From contig NZ_CP108488.1 in NCBI RefSeq assembly GCF_035987325.1, positions 434,001-498,000 on the forward strand: 64,000 bases of DNA. Direction: 5' to 3'. Positions 16,383 through 25,038 of this stretch are shown here, in pieces. Under the pieces are notes generated by a model. That model did not search any database. It saw nothing but the letters and a program-made list of their open reading frames with translations, and had not been told where the DNA came from. Positions within the stretch are counted from its first letter, which is position 1, and every line of letters begins with the position of its first letter. This DNA comes from Streptomyces sp. NBC_01244. GTDB taxonomy: Bacteria > Actinomycetota > Actinomycetes > Streptomycetales > Streptomycetaceae. The translations under genes were made by a program, and so were the position numbers.

Positions 16383-19300
16383 ATGACTGACATCGCCATC
16401 GTCGGACTCGGCTGCCGCTTTCCGGGCGCCCCCGACATCCGCACCTACTGGAAGCTCCTGATGAGCGCGGAGCGTCAGTTCTCCGCCGTCCCGGGGGAAC
16501 GCTGGAACCACGGGACCTTCCACGAGCCGGGCAACCGGTCGGCCCCCAACGCCTCGTACACCGACCAGGTCGCCTTCCTGGAGGACCTGGACCGCTTCGA
16601 CGCCGCGCACTACGGCGTACCGCCCGCTCGCGCCCGGGCCATGGACCCGCAGCACCGGCTGATGCTCGACGTCACACGCGAGGCGCTCGCCGACGCGGGG
16701 ATGGGCCGCGGCGACTTCGACCGCGAGAACACCGGGGTGTTCTTCGGAATATCGGTGTCCGACTACAAGGACCTCATGACGGCCCCCCTCCGGGCCATCA
16801 CCCTGGCCGAGGACGCGCACGCGGCGGACGACGGGGCCGAGGCCGCAGGCGCCGCCGACGCCGCCAAGGAGCGGGCGCGGCAGCTCGGCACCATCGACGC
16901 CTTCACTCTGCCGGGGAGCCTCCTCAACATGGCGGCCGGGACCGTCAGCCGCCACTTCGACCTCGGCGGTCCCAGCTTCGCCGTCGACGCAGCATGCTCC
17001 GGTTCGCTGGTCGCCCTCGACCAGGCGATCGCCCAGGTGCGATCCGGCAGCTGCCGGATCGCCCTCGTGGGCGGCGTGTACCTCAACCTCACCCCCGACA
17101 GCCTGGTCGGCTTCTCCCGGCTGCGCGCCCTGTCCGCCGCCGGGGTGTGCCGCCCCTTCGACGCGGAGGCCGACGGCTTCGTCCTCGGCGAAGGCGCCGG
17201 TGTCGTCGTCATACGGCCGCTGGCCGACGCGCTGGCCGAAGGCGACCGCGTCTACGCGGTGATCAAGGGCATCGGCTCGGCCAACGACGGCGCCTCCCCC
17301 GGACCGCTGGTCCCCACCGCCGAAGGCCAGCTGCGCGCCATGCGCCGGGCCTACGAGGACGCGGGCGTCGCGCCCTCCTCCGTGGGCTTCCTGGAGGCCC
17401 ACGGCACCGGCACCGCGGCCGGGGACCGGGCCGAGTCCGAGGCCCTGCGCCGACTGCGCACCGAGTACCCGGACGACGACCCCGCCCTGTGCTACCTCGG
17501 CGCGGGCAAGGCCCTGATCGGGCACTCCCTGGCCGCGGCGGGCATCGCGGGCCTGATCAAGACGGCCCTGGTCGTCCACCACCGCACGATCGTGCCGCAG
17601 CCGACCACCACCCTCCACCCCGACCTGGGCATCTCCGCGGCCGGCCTGCGCTTCGCCGCCTCCGCGCTGCCCTTCCCGGAGACCGGCGCCGGCACCCCGC
17701 GCCGGGCCGCCGTCAGCTCGTTCGGCTTCGGCGGCACGAACGTCCACGTGGTGCTGGAGGAGCGTCAGCCCGACACCGCCCCCGGTCGCCTCCCGGACCG
17801 CACCGAAGACGCCGGGGGAACCGGAAGCACCGGAAACACCGAAGACGCCGGACCCCACCTCGTCCTCCTCTCGGCCGGCAACGCCGAACTCCTGGACCGG
17901 CACATCGGCGACGTGCTCGACGCGCTCGACACCGCGGACCGCGGACCGCTGGCCGCCGTGGCCCACACCCTCGGCTCCCGGGAACCGCTGACGGCCCGGC
18001 TCGCGATCGTCGCCGCCGGCACGGACGCGTTCGTCGAGCGGCTGCGCCACGCCCGTGAGCAGCTCCTGGCAGGCGCCCGCGGCGACCTCGGCGAGGGCGC
18101 CTTCGCCGCCGACGCCCCCCTGCCGGCCGCGCAGCGCCGCGTGGCCTTCCTCTTCCCCGGTCAGGGCAGCCAGCGGCCGGGCATGATGCGGGACCTCCAC
18201 CAGCGGTTCCCCGCCTTCCGGTCGGCCGTCGCCGTCCTCGACGCCGTGGCCCGCGGGGACGTCGGCTTCGACCTCTCCGACCTGCTGTACGGCGATGAGG
18301 CCCGGTCCCACGGCGACACCGAGGAGCTCAGGAAGCGGCTCGCCGCCACCGATGTGTGCCAGCCCCTGCTCGGTACCGTCCAGATCGCCACCACCCGCGT
18401 CCTCGCGGACTGCGGCATCCGTCCCGACCTCGCTCTCGGCCACAGCGCCGGGGAGTTCGCCGCGGCCGCGGCCGCGGGAGCACTCACCAGCGTGGACACG
18501 GTCCGGCTGCTGGTCCACCGGGGTGCGACGCTCCGGCAGGCCGAGTCCCGCTTCCCGGGCGGGATGCTCGCCGTGCAGACCGACGAGGAGACCTGCCGCC
18601 GGCTCACGAACGGGATCGACGGAGTCTGGCTCGCCTGCTTCAACCAGCCGCGACAGATCGTGGTCAGCGGCACGCCGGAGGGTCTCGCCGCCCTGTGCGA
18701 GGCCTGCGCGGAAGCCGGGATCGTCACGGCGGCGCTCGACGTGTCCCGTGCCTTCCACTCACCGCACCTGGCCGCCGTCGAGGACACCATCCGCTCGGGC
18801 CTCACCGCCCGCCCGATCGCCTGCCCCGTCGTGCCGTTCGTCTCGTCCGTGAACGGGGAGGTCTGCAGCGACCCCGGCCGGCTGCGCGAGCTGTGGACCC
18901 GGCACGCGTCCGCGCCGGTCCTCTTCGGGGATGCCGTCCGCACCGCCTACGACCAGGGCGCCCGCGTCTTCCTCCAGGTGACGGGCGGCAACTCGCTCCT
19001 CACCTCGGTCCGCCGCAACCTCACCGGCCACGGCGACGTCCACGTCGTCCCCGTCGAGGGGACGGCCGACGGCGGGCGCACCTTCGTCCTGGCCCTCGCC
19101 CGGCTCGCGGTCCTGGGCGTCCCGGTCGACCCGCGCGCCCTGATCGCCGAGGAGGACCGCCGGCTGCTGGACCTGCCGGTGGCCGGGCTCGCCACCCAGT
19201 CCTACTGGGTGCCTGCCAGGCGCACCGCGAAGCAGGCTCCCGCCGCCGCCTCCCTCCCGGCGCAGCCCGTACAGCCCGTACAGCCCGTAGAGCCGGCACA

Positions 19301-21194
19301 GCCCGAGGAGACCTCGATGAACGCCCCGACGTACGACCCGGCGAACCCCCCGATGGACGAACTGCTCCAGCTGGTCCGGCAGCAGGCGGAGCTGCTCGCC
19401 CGCATCACGGCGACGCTCCCCGCCCCGATGGCCACCGGCGCGGCCGTACCCGCTGCCGCAGTCCCCGAGGAGTCCGAGGTGCCCGCCGCCGCCCCTGCCG
19501 ACCTGCCCGCCCCGCACGCGGCGGCCGACGAGGTCACCAGTGAGGTCACCGGGGCCGTGCTCGCGCAGGTGGCCCGGATCAGCGCCTTCCCGGTGGAGCA
19601 GCTGAGCAACGACCAGCTGCTGATCGACGACCTCGGATTCGACTCGCTGATGCTGACCGACCTGTTCGCCTCCCTCAACCGGCAGTGGCCGCAGTGGGCC
19701 TTCGACGAGCGGGCCGCGGACCGGCCGACCGTCGCCCGGCTCGCCGCGTCGATCACGGGCGCCTGCCCGGACGCCACGGCGGCGGCGGCCGTCCCCGGAC
19801 CGCGCGCCGGACACGGTGACGGGACCCCGTCGGCGGCTGTCGCCGACCTGCCGCAGGTCGCGATGGCGCCCGCCCCGCCCGCGGCAGCGGACTCCCCCCG
19901 CCTGCGCGTGGTCCCGACGCCCGCGGGCCGGCCGACGGACGACCCGGCCGCGCCGGAGGAGCACACGCGGATCGACCGCTTCCCGGAGGTCGCCGCCCAC
20001 GGTGAGCGGATCGGCACGCTCGCCGGGCTGGGACTCGCCAATCCGTACTTCCTCGTCCACGAGGCCGGTATGACGGACACGACGGTCATCGACGGCCGGG
20101 AACTCGTCTCCTTCTCCAGCTACAACTACCTGGGCATGGCGACCGACCCGAAGGTGAAGACGGCCGCCCAGGACGCGGTCGAGCGCTACGGCACCTCGGT
20201 GTCGGCCAGCCGGCTGCTCTCCGGCAGCCGACCGCTCCACCTCGAACTCGAAACGGAACTCGCCGGCCTGCTGGGATGCGAATCCGCACTCACCCTCGCC
20301 AATGGACACGCCACCAACGTCACCGTGATCGGGCACCTCATCGGGCCCGGGGACCTCGTCCTCCACGACTCCCTCGCCCACGACAGCATCCTGCAGGGCT
20401 GCAAGCTCTCCGGCGCCACACGACGCCCGTTCCCCCACAACGACGCGGCCGCACTCGACGCCCTCCTCGCACAGGTCCGCCACCAATATCGGAGGGTGCT
20501 CATCGTCATCGAGGGCGTCTACAGCATGGACGGCGACATCGCCGACCTGCCCGCCCTCCTCGAGGTCAAACACCGCCACGGCGCGCTGCTGATGATCGAC
20601 GAGGCCCACAGCATCGGCACGATCGGCGCGACCGGGCGCGGCATCGGCGAGTACCACGGCACCGACCGCTCGGCCGTCGATCTGTGGTCGGGCACGCTGT
20701 CCAAGGCCCTGGCCAGCTGCGGCGGCTACGTCGCCGGGAGCCGCACGGTCATCGAGTACCTGCGCTACACCGTGCCCGGATTCGTCTACAGCGCCGGCAT
20801 GACCCCGGCCGACACCGCCGCCTCCTTGACGGCCCTGCGCCTGCTGCGTGCCGAGCCGGAGCGGGTGGCACGCCTTTCGCGGAACGCGGCCCTGTTCGTC
20901 CGCCTGGCGCGCGAGGCGGGGGTCGACGTCGGGGACAGCCACGACACGCCGGTCGTCCCCTGCATCGTCGGGGACTCGCTGAAGACCCTGAAGCTCGCAG
21001 AGGCCCTCTTCCGGCAGGGCATCAGCGTCAACCCCATCCTCTACCCGGCCGTACCGGAGGAAATGGCCCGGCTGCGCTTCTTCATCACCAGTGACCACAC
21101 GCCCGGCCAGATCCGGCAGGCCGTGACCGCGCTGGAGCGCGAACTGCGGCAGCTGGACGCGGACACGGCCACCGCCGCGTCCCCCGCCGCGTGA
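16383..21194 (+). CDS. single-module type I PKS fused to an alpha-oxoamine synthase (KS-AT-ACP-AONS)
   Basis: 1603 residues. The ketosynthase spans about 3-455, with Cys205 (DAACSGS), His340 (EAHGTGT) and His381 (KALIGHS). The acyltransferase spans about 590-890, with Ser688 (GHSAGE) and AFHS at 790-793, the malonyl-CoA signature. A long Ala/Pro linker precedes an ACP with Ser1088 (LGFDSLML). The C-terminal 400 residues are a class II PLP enzyme of the oxoamine synthase family: SFSSYNYLGMA, MIDEAHSIG and the PLP lysine Lys1441 in SGTLSKALASCGG. No KR, DH, ER, TE or loading domain is present. Expected chemistry: an acyl starter is extended once with malonyl, then the beta-ketoacyl thioester condenses with an amino acid (Gly, Ala or Ser) with loss of CO2. 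RedL of prodiginine synthesis ends in the same way and yields a pyrroline ring. Starter and amino acid are unknown. Confidence 0.93.
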   Translation: MTDIAIVGLGCRFPGAPDIRTYWKLLMSAERQFSAVPGERWNHGTFHEPGNRSAPNASYTDQVAFLEDLDRFDAAHYGVPPARARAMDPQHRLMLDVTREALADAGMGRGDFDRENTGVFFGISVSDYKDLMTAPLRAITLAEDAHAADDGAEAAGAADAAKERARQLGTIDAFTLPGSLLNMAAGTVSRHFDLGGPSFAVDAACSGSLVALDQAIAQVRSGSCRIALVGGVYLNLTPDSLVGFSRLRALSAAGVCRPFDAEADGFVLGEGAGVVVIRPLADALAEGDRVYAVIKGIGSANDGASPGPLVPTAEGQLRAMRRAYEDAGVAPSSVGFLEAHGTGTAAGDRAESEALRRLRTEYPDDDPALCYLGAGKALIGHSLAAAGIAGLIKTALVVHHRTIVPQPTTTLHPDLGISAAGLRFAASALPFPETGAGTPRRAAVSSFGFGGTNVHVVLEERQPDTAPGRLPDRTEDAGGTGSTGNTEDAGPHLVLLSAGNAELLDRHIGDVLDALDTADRGPLAAVAHTLGSREPLTARLAIVAAGTDAFVERLRHAREQLLAGARGDLGEGAFAADAPLPAAQRRVAFLFPGQGSQRPGMMRDLHQRFPAFRSAVAVLDAVARGDVGFDLSDLLYGDEARSHGDTEELRKRLAATDVCQPLLGTVQIATTRVLADCGIRPDLALGHSAGEFAAAAAAGALTSVDTVRLLVHRGATLRQAESRFPGGMLAVQTDEETCRRLTNGIDGVWLACFNQPRQIVVSGTPEGLAALCEACAEAGIVTAALDVSRAFHSPHLAAVEDTIRSGLTARPIACPVVPFVSSVNGEVCSDPGRLRELWTRHASAPVLFGDAVRTAYDQGARVFLQVTGGNSLLTSVRRNLTGHGDVHVVPVEGTADGGRTFVLALARLAVLGVPVDPRALIAEEDRRLLDLPVAGLATQSYWVPARRTAKQAPAAASLPAQPVQPVQPVEPAQPEETSMNAPTYDPANPPMDELLQLVRQQAELLARITATLPAPMATGAAVPAAAVPEESEVPAAAPADLPAPHAAADEVTSEVTGAVLAQVARISAFPVEQLSNDQLLIDDLGFDSLMLTDLFASLNRQWPQWAFDERAADRPTVARLAASITGACPDATAAAAVPGPRAGHGDGTPSAAVADLPQVAMAPAPPAAADSPRLRVVPTPAGRPTDDPAAPEEHTRIDRFPEVAAHGERIGTLAGLGLANPYFLVHEAGMTDTTVIDGRELVSFSSYNYLGMATDPKVKTAAQDAVERYGTSVSASRLLSGSRPLHLELETELAGLLGCESALTLANGHATNVTVIGHLIGPGDLVLHDSLAHDSILQGCKLSGATRRPFPHNDAAALDALLAQVRHQYRRVLIVIEGVYSMDGDIADLPALLEVKHRHGALLMIDEAHSIGTIGATGRGIGEYHGTDRSAVDLWSGTLSKALASCGGYVAGSRTVIEYLRYTVPGFVYSAGMTPADTAASLTALRLLRAEPERVARLSRNAALFVRLAREAGVDVGDSHDTPVVPCIVGDSLKTLKLAEALFRQGISVNPILYPAVPEEMARLRFFITSDHTPGQIRQAVTALERELRQLDADTATAASPAA

Positions 21195-21243
21195 CCCCCG
21201 GCACCGTGCACACCGTCTTCGCGAAAAGTGCGGTACCGGCGTT

Positions 21244-21744
21244 TCAGCCGGTTTCCAAAGCCTTCTTGAGGTTGCGCAGGGTCGTGCCGATGTTCCTGCG
21301 CTGGAAATCGGCGAAGACGCTCCCGCCCGTCGCCACCCGGTCGAAGGTGTTCGCCACGAAGTCAGGCCACGACCGGCGGTCGTCGGTCCACGTCTCGGTC
21401 ACCCGGGTCCCCTCGGGAACAGGCTCGAAGCGGTACTCCCACGTGGCGATGGGACCCTGCAGCCGCGGCCGCCTGACACCGATGGCATGCACCCGGAACC
21501 GGAACAACCTGTCCGGCTCGAGTGCCGTCACCGTGCACCGGGTGGTCCAGCGGAAGGCGCCCCGTTTGTTCCGCCCGTCGAAGACCATGCCGACGCTCGG
21601 TTCCCGGGCGCCCCCGTGCACGGTGGCACCGAGGTTCTCGGGGCTCCAGTCACCCATCCGTGCAGGATCGGATAGGTGCCGGTAGACCTCTGTGGGACGG
21701 ACATTGACGACGATGCTGTCGGACACCGTCAGCGTACGGGGCAT
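21244..21744 (-). CDS. SRPBCC family protein
   Basis: 166 residues from ATG 21744, with AAGGGAG 6 bp upstream. It starts with DSIVVNVRPTEVYRHLSDPA, then GDWSPENLG, the strands WEYRFEPVPEGTRVTETW, and a C-terminal helix ending RNLKKALETG. This is the pattern of the polyketide_cyc2 branch of SRPBCC proteins. It is convergent with the PKS gene, with 49 bp between the two stops. Possible roles are ligand binding or cyclisation of a PKS product, but the opposite orientation gives no operon evidence. Confidence 0.85.
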   Translation of the reverse strand: MPRTLTVSDSIVVNVRPTEVYRHLSDPARMGDWSPENLGATVHGGAREPSVGMVFDGRNKRGAFRWTTRCTVTALEPDRLFRFRVHAIGVRRPRLQGPIATWEYRFEPVPEGTRVTETWTDDRRSWPDFVANTFDRVATGGSVFADFQRRNIGTTLRNLKKALETG

Positions 21745-21881
21745 GGTTCTCCCTTCAAGAAGTCAGACGCTACCGCCCTGACTCACCCCATGACTACCCC
21801 CCAGTAACTTCACGGCGGGGCGGCGTCGCGCGAACCGAGCGCCGCGGCGGAGCCGATGCGGACCTTCCCGCACCAGATCAC

Positions 21882-21930
21882 CTCTACAGATGTAGAGTGC
21901 AGCCCCACAAGGCCCTCTACATGTGTAGAG
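21882..21930. promoter_or_regulatory. two identical-arm palindromes (CTCTACA-2-TGTAGAG), likely operator
   Basis: ctctacagatgtagag at 21882-21897 and ctctacatgtgtagag at 21915-21930 share perfect 7-bp arms and are 33 bp apart, about three helical turns. They lie just upstream of the membrane protein gene at 21961; a TAGAGT -10-like hexamer sits in the first one. The inner TACA-N2-TGTA resembles boxes bound by BlaI/CopY-type repressors. No such regulator is encoded in the window. Confidence 0.75.
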
Positions 21931-21960
21931 GATGATCTGCCCCGTCCTCAAGGAGTCCCG

Positions 21961-22419
21961 ATGAGCGCGACCACCCCTTCAGTCCTCGGGCAAAAGCCCG
22001 AGCCGCTGCGACCCTTCAAGGTCGGGGTCGGGGGCTTCTTGCTCCTGGGTACGGGACACCTCGCCCTTGCCGCCGCAGCGGCCTGGGCCGATCCGACCCC
22101 GCAGCAAGAAGCCTCGTCGGCCGCCATGCGGGCCACGAGCATGACGCTGATGGGTCTGGAACGCACCACCCTCGAAGTCGTCCATGGCATGAGTTCCGCC
22201 ATGGCCCTGTTCGTCATATCCTGCGCGCTCCTCGCCCTGTTCGCCGCCCGGCACTCCCCGGCCTTGATCGAACGCCGCACCGCCTTCGGGTGGACGCTCC
22301 TCGCCGCCTCACTCGTCGGCCTGGCGGTATCCGCCCTCTTCCTGCCCCCGCCACCGATCATCGTCCTCACCGTCACCAGCTGCGCCTTCGCCCTGTCCCT
22401 GCGCCGGGCGGCATCCTGA
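21961..22419 (+). CDS. small four-helix membrane protein, function unknown
   Basis: 152 residues from ATG 21961, with aaggag 7 bp upstream. Four hydrophobic helices are seen (FLLLGTGHLALAAAAAWA; SSAMALFVISCALLALFA; WTLLAASLVGLAVSALFL; PPIIVLTVTSCAFALSL). The motif MTLMGLERTTLEVVHGMSSA lies between helices 1 and 2. The layout may fit the LIC_13387-type small membrane proteins, but this is a tentative recollection. Tight control by the double palindrome just upstream is the most notable feature. The convergent XRE/NB-ARC gene ends 18 bp downstream. Confidence 0.7.
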   Translation: MSATTPSVLGQKPEPLRPFKVGVGGFLLLGTGHLALAAAAAWADPTPQQEASSAAMRATSMTLMGLERTTLEVVHGMSSAMALFVISCALLALFAARHSPALIERRTAFGWTLLAASLVGLAVSALFLPPPPIIVLTVTSCAFALSLRRAAS

Positions 22420-22437
22420 GGAACCGTCAGGCCCATG

Positions 22438-24807
22438 TCAGGCCCATGGAGGAGACTGCCGGGCGTCGGGTGCGATGTCGCCGTTCAGGTGGACTTGGCG
22501 GAGGTGGTCGGCGGCTTCGGAGCTGCGGGGGTTGTTCAGCCGGACGAGCGCCTCGTGAGCGGTGGTCAGAACCGTGTGGGCTTCGTGGTGCCGGTTGAGG
22601 TGGAGCAGGACGATGCCGAGGTCGAGGCGGGCAGGTTCGCTCCAGGCGGGCATCTGCGCCGCCTGGAAGTGGGTGAGGGCGTAGCGCAGGAGATGTTCTG
22701 CTTCGTTCCATCGGTTGAGGGCGGCGAGATCGTTGCCGATGTGCTGGCGGGTTACCGCGAGGTAGAGGCCGATCAGTTCCCGGGGCTTTCCCGGGACGCC
22801 GGTGTGGCAGATGGCTTCGCTGCGTCGGTGGATGGCCAGGGCCTCCTGGGCGCGGCCCGTCTGGCGCAGCTGCTGGCCAAGGGAGTTGAGGGCGGTGAGT
22901 TCGGCAAGGCGGCTCTCCGCGCCGGTCTGCTGGCCGAGGTGGTCGGCGGCTTCTCGGAGCCAGGCGATGGACTCGTCGGTTCGCCCGAGCCGGTGGAGGG
23001 CGCCGGCGGCGTAGCCCAGGGCCCATCCGATCTGGAGCTGGTCGGCGCTTTCGCACGCTGCGACCAGGGCGGCCTGTGCGCAGGTCAGGGCGGCGGTGTG
23101 GTCGTAGAGACACATGTTGTAGGCCCAGGCCAGGTAGTTGAGGTGGACGGCCTCGTCGCGTCTGCTGCCCAGGGCGCGGGCGGAGTCGACGGCCCACTGG
23201 AAGACCTGTGCCCATGCTTCCCAGTGCGAGGTGCGGTCGGAGAACCAGTGCATCGCCTCGGCGGTATCGATGACCTGTTGGTGCAGGCCCCTGGCCTGGG
23301 CGCGGCCCAGGGCGGCGAGCCACTGGGCCTTCTCGGCCTCCAGCCAGACCCGCGCCTGTTCGTGGTCGGCGGGCGCGGTGGCGGGATCCGGGTCGGGGGT
23401 GGGGCTGGTGTCGGGGTGGGGCGCGGTATCGAAGAGTTGGGCCGCGGCGGTCGCGCGGTGCAGTGTCCAGAGGTCGGCCCGGTTCTGGGCGCCGGCGGTG
23501 TGCTCGGGCCCGTCCTCTTCTGCGAGTTGTTCGGCGGCGAAGAGGCGCAGGAGGTCGTGGAAGCGGTAGCGGTCGGCGGTGGGGTGCGGCTGGAGCAGGC
23601 CTGCGTCGATGAGGTCCTGTGCACATGTGGCGGCTTGCCGTAAGGGCAGCCCTGCCAGCAGGGCTGCGCTCTGGGGGCTGAAGTCGGGGCCGGCGGCGAG
23701 CGCCGCGCGGCGGAAGACGGTGCGGGTGGGTGGGGGCAGTTGCCGGTAGGACAGGGCGAACGCGGCGCGGACCTGTAGCGACCCGGCTTGCAGGGTGTCC
23801 AGGCGGGTGGTGCTTTCGGCGAGCTGGGTGACGAGTTTGGCGAGGTGTTCGCCCGGCCGGGCGGCGAGACGCTGCGCGGCGATGCGGACCGCCAGCGGGA
23901 GGTTTCCGCACAGGTCGGCGAGGTCGCGGGCGGCCTGGCTCTCGCGGCTCACCCGTTCGGCTCCGATGACGCGGGTGAGGAGTTCGACGGCTTCCTCGCG
24001 GCGCAGCAGTGCGAGTTCGGGGCGGTGGACCGCTTCGAGGCCCGCCAGGGCGTTGCGGCTGGTGATGAGGGTGAGGGAGGGGCTGTGGCCGGACAACAGG
24101 GGGCGGACTTGGTTCTCGTCGGCGGCGTTGTCCAGGAGGAGGAGGATCCGGCGGTCGCGCAGCAAGGAGCGCAGGAGGCCGCTGCGGTCCTCGGTGGTGG
24201 TGGGGATGGCGTTGCCGGCGGCGCCGAGGGCGCGCAGGAGCCGGGCGAGCGCGTCGCGCGGCGGGGTGGGGCGGGGGTCCATGCCGCGCAGGTCGATGGC
24301 GTACTGGCCGTGCGGGAAGTGGGGGGTGAGGGCGTGGGCGGCGTGGACGGCGAATGCGGTCTTGCCGAGGCCGGGCTGTCCGCTGACCACTACAACGGGT
24401 GGGTGAGCGGGGTCGAGGTGTTCGGCCAAGGCACGGAGCCGGTTCAGGGCAAAGCCGCGGGCAGTGAAGTCACCTAGATCGCGTGGCAGTTGGAGGGGGT
24501 GGTGCGGGACCGGCGGTGCCTCCGGCCGGGCGGCGGGCCCGGCTTCCGAGCAAGGGCGGGTTCGGGGTCGGGGTCGGGGTCGGCCGAGGCTGGCGGTGTG
24601 TTCCAGTTCGGCGGCGGCCGGACCGTCCAGGCCCAGGGCGGTGGCGAGGGCCTGTACGGTGCGGCGCTGCGGCCCCCGGGAGCGTCCGCGCTCCAGGTCC
24701 GAAAGGGCCCGCACGCTCATCCCCGCGGCCTGCGCCAGTTCCTCCTGACTCAGCCCCGCACCCGTTCGCAGGGCATGCAGGCGCGCGGCGAACCCCCCGT
24801 TGCTCAT
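22438..24807 (-). CDS. XRE-HTH / NB-ARC / TPR regulator
   Basis: 789 residues. Residues 6-62 form an XRE helix-turn-helix (LRTGAGLSQEELAQAAGMSV, then RALSDLERGRSRGPQ). An NB-ARC ATPase follows, with Walker A SGQPGLGKTA near 142-151, Walker B RILLLLDNA and the GLPLA-like NLPLAVR motif. Residues about 480-780 are tetratricopeptide-like helices (WALGYAAGALHRLGRTDESI and similar). This is the STAND layout in which an XRE domain replaces the SARP DNA-binding domain of AfsR-type proteins. Such proteins are probably ATP-switched transcription factors. Ligand and targets are unknown. Confidence 0.88.
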   Translation of the reverse strand: MSNGGFAARLHALRTGAGLSQEELAQAAGMSVRALSDLERGRSRGPQRRTVQALATALGLDGPAAAELEHTASLGRPRPRPRTRPCSEAGPAARPEAPPVPHHPLQLPRDLGDFTARGFALNRLRALAEHLDPAHPPVVVVSGQPGLGKTAFAVHAAHALTPHFPHGQYAIDLRGMDPRPTPPRDALARLLRALGAAGNAIPTTTEDRSGLLRSLLRDRRILLLLDNAADENQVRPLLSGHSPSLTLITSRNALAGLEAVHRPELALLRREEAVELLTRVIGAERVSRESQAARDLADLCGNLPLAVRIAAQRLAARPGEHLAKLVTQLAESTTRLDTLQAGSLQVRAAFALSYRQLPPPTRTVFRRAALAAGPDFSPQSAALLAGLPLRQAATCAQDLIDAGLLQPHPTADRYRFHDLLRLFAAEQLAEEDGPEHTAGAQNRADLWTLHRATAAAQLFDTAPHPDTSPTPDPDPATAPADHEQARVWLEAEKAQWLAALGRAQARGLHQQVIDTAEAMHWFSDRTSHWEAWAQVFQWAVDSARALGSRRDEAVHLNYLAWAYNMCLYDHTAALTCAQAALVAACESADQLQIGWALGYAAGALHRLGRTDESIAWLREAADHLGQQTGAESRLAELTALNSLGQQLRQTGRAQEALAIHRRSEAICHTGVPGKPRELIGLYLAVTRQHIGNDLAALNRWNEAEHLLRYALTHFQAAQMPAWSEPARLDLGIVLLHLNRHHEAHTVLTTAHEALVRLNNPRSSEAADHLRQVHLNGDIAPDARQSPPWA

Positions 24808-24866
24808 GCATCGAATCCCCTGATCGGCGCGGTCCCCCCGAGTCGGTGGGCCCTACCGGCAGAAGT

Positions 24867-24881
24867 ATGCCAAGACGGCAT
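24867..24881. promoter_or_regulatory. inverted repeat upstream of the XRE/NB-ARC gene
   Basis: atgcc-aagac-ggcat forms a 5-bp inverted repeat about 60 bp upstream of the gene start, near a minus-strand TTGGCATACTT. It could be an autoregulatory site. The arms are short, so chance is possible. Confidence 0.25.
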
Positions 24882-25038
24882 GTCTACTTATGGTGGCGCG
24901 AGTTCGTGGTCCGTATGCCCGCCTCCGGGCGCTGTCAGTGCCGCGGCCCGGGCGTGCCCGGCCGATTGCCCGGCCGGGCCGCTTCGGGCGCTGGTTTGAC
25001 GGACGTGACAGGTGCCCGGCCGGATCAGGCCCGGGGGC

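Noticed and set aside
16365..21098. Two long minus-strand frames (797 and 779 codons) opposite the PKS gene
   Set aside because: They mirror PKS codons and are Gly/Val/Arg-rich. All catalytic motifs are on the plus strand.
21244..21744. Tempting view that both SRPBCC proteins (3143 and 21244) are cyclases of the PKS product
   Set aside because: One is 13 kb away, the other is on the opposite strand; sequence alone gives no operon or pathway link.
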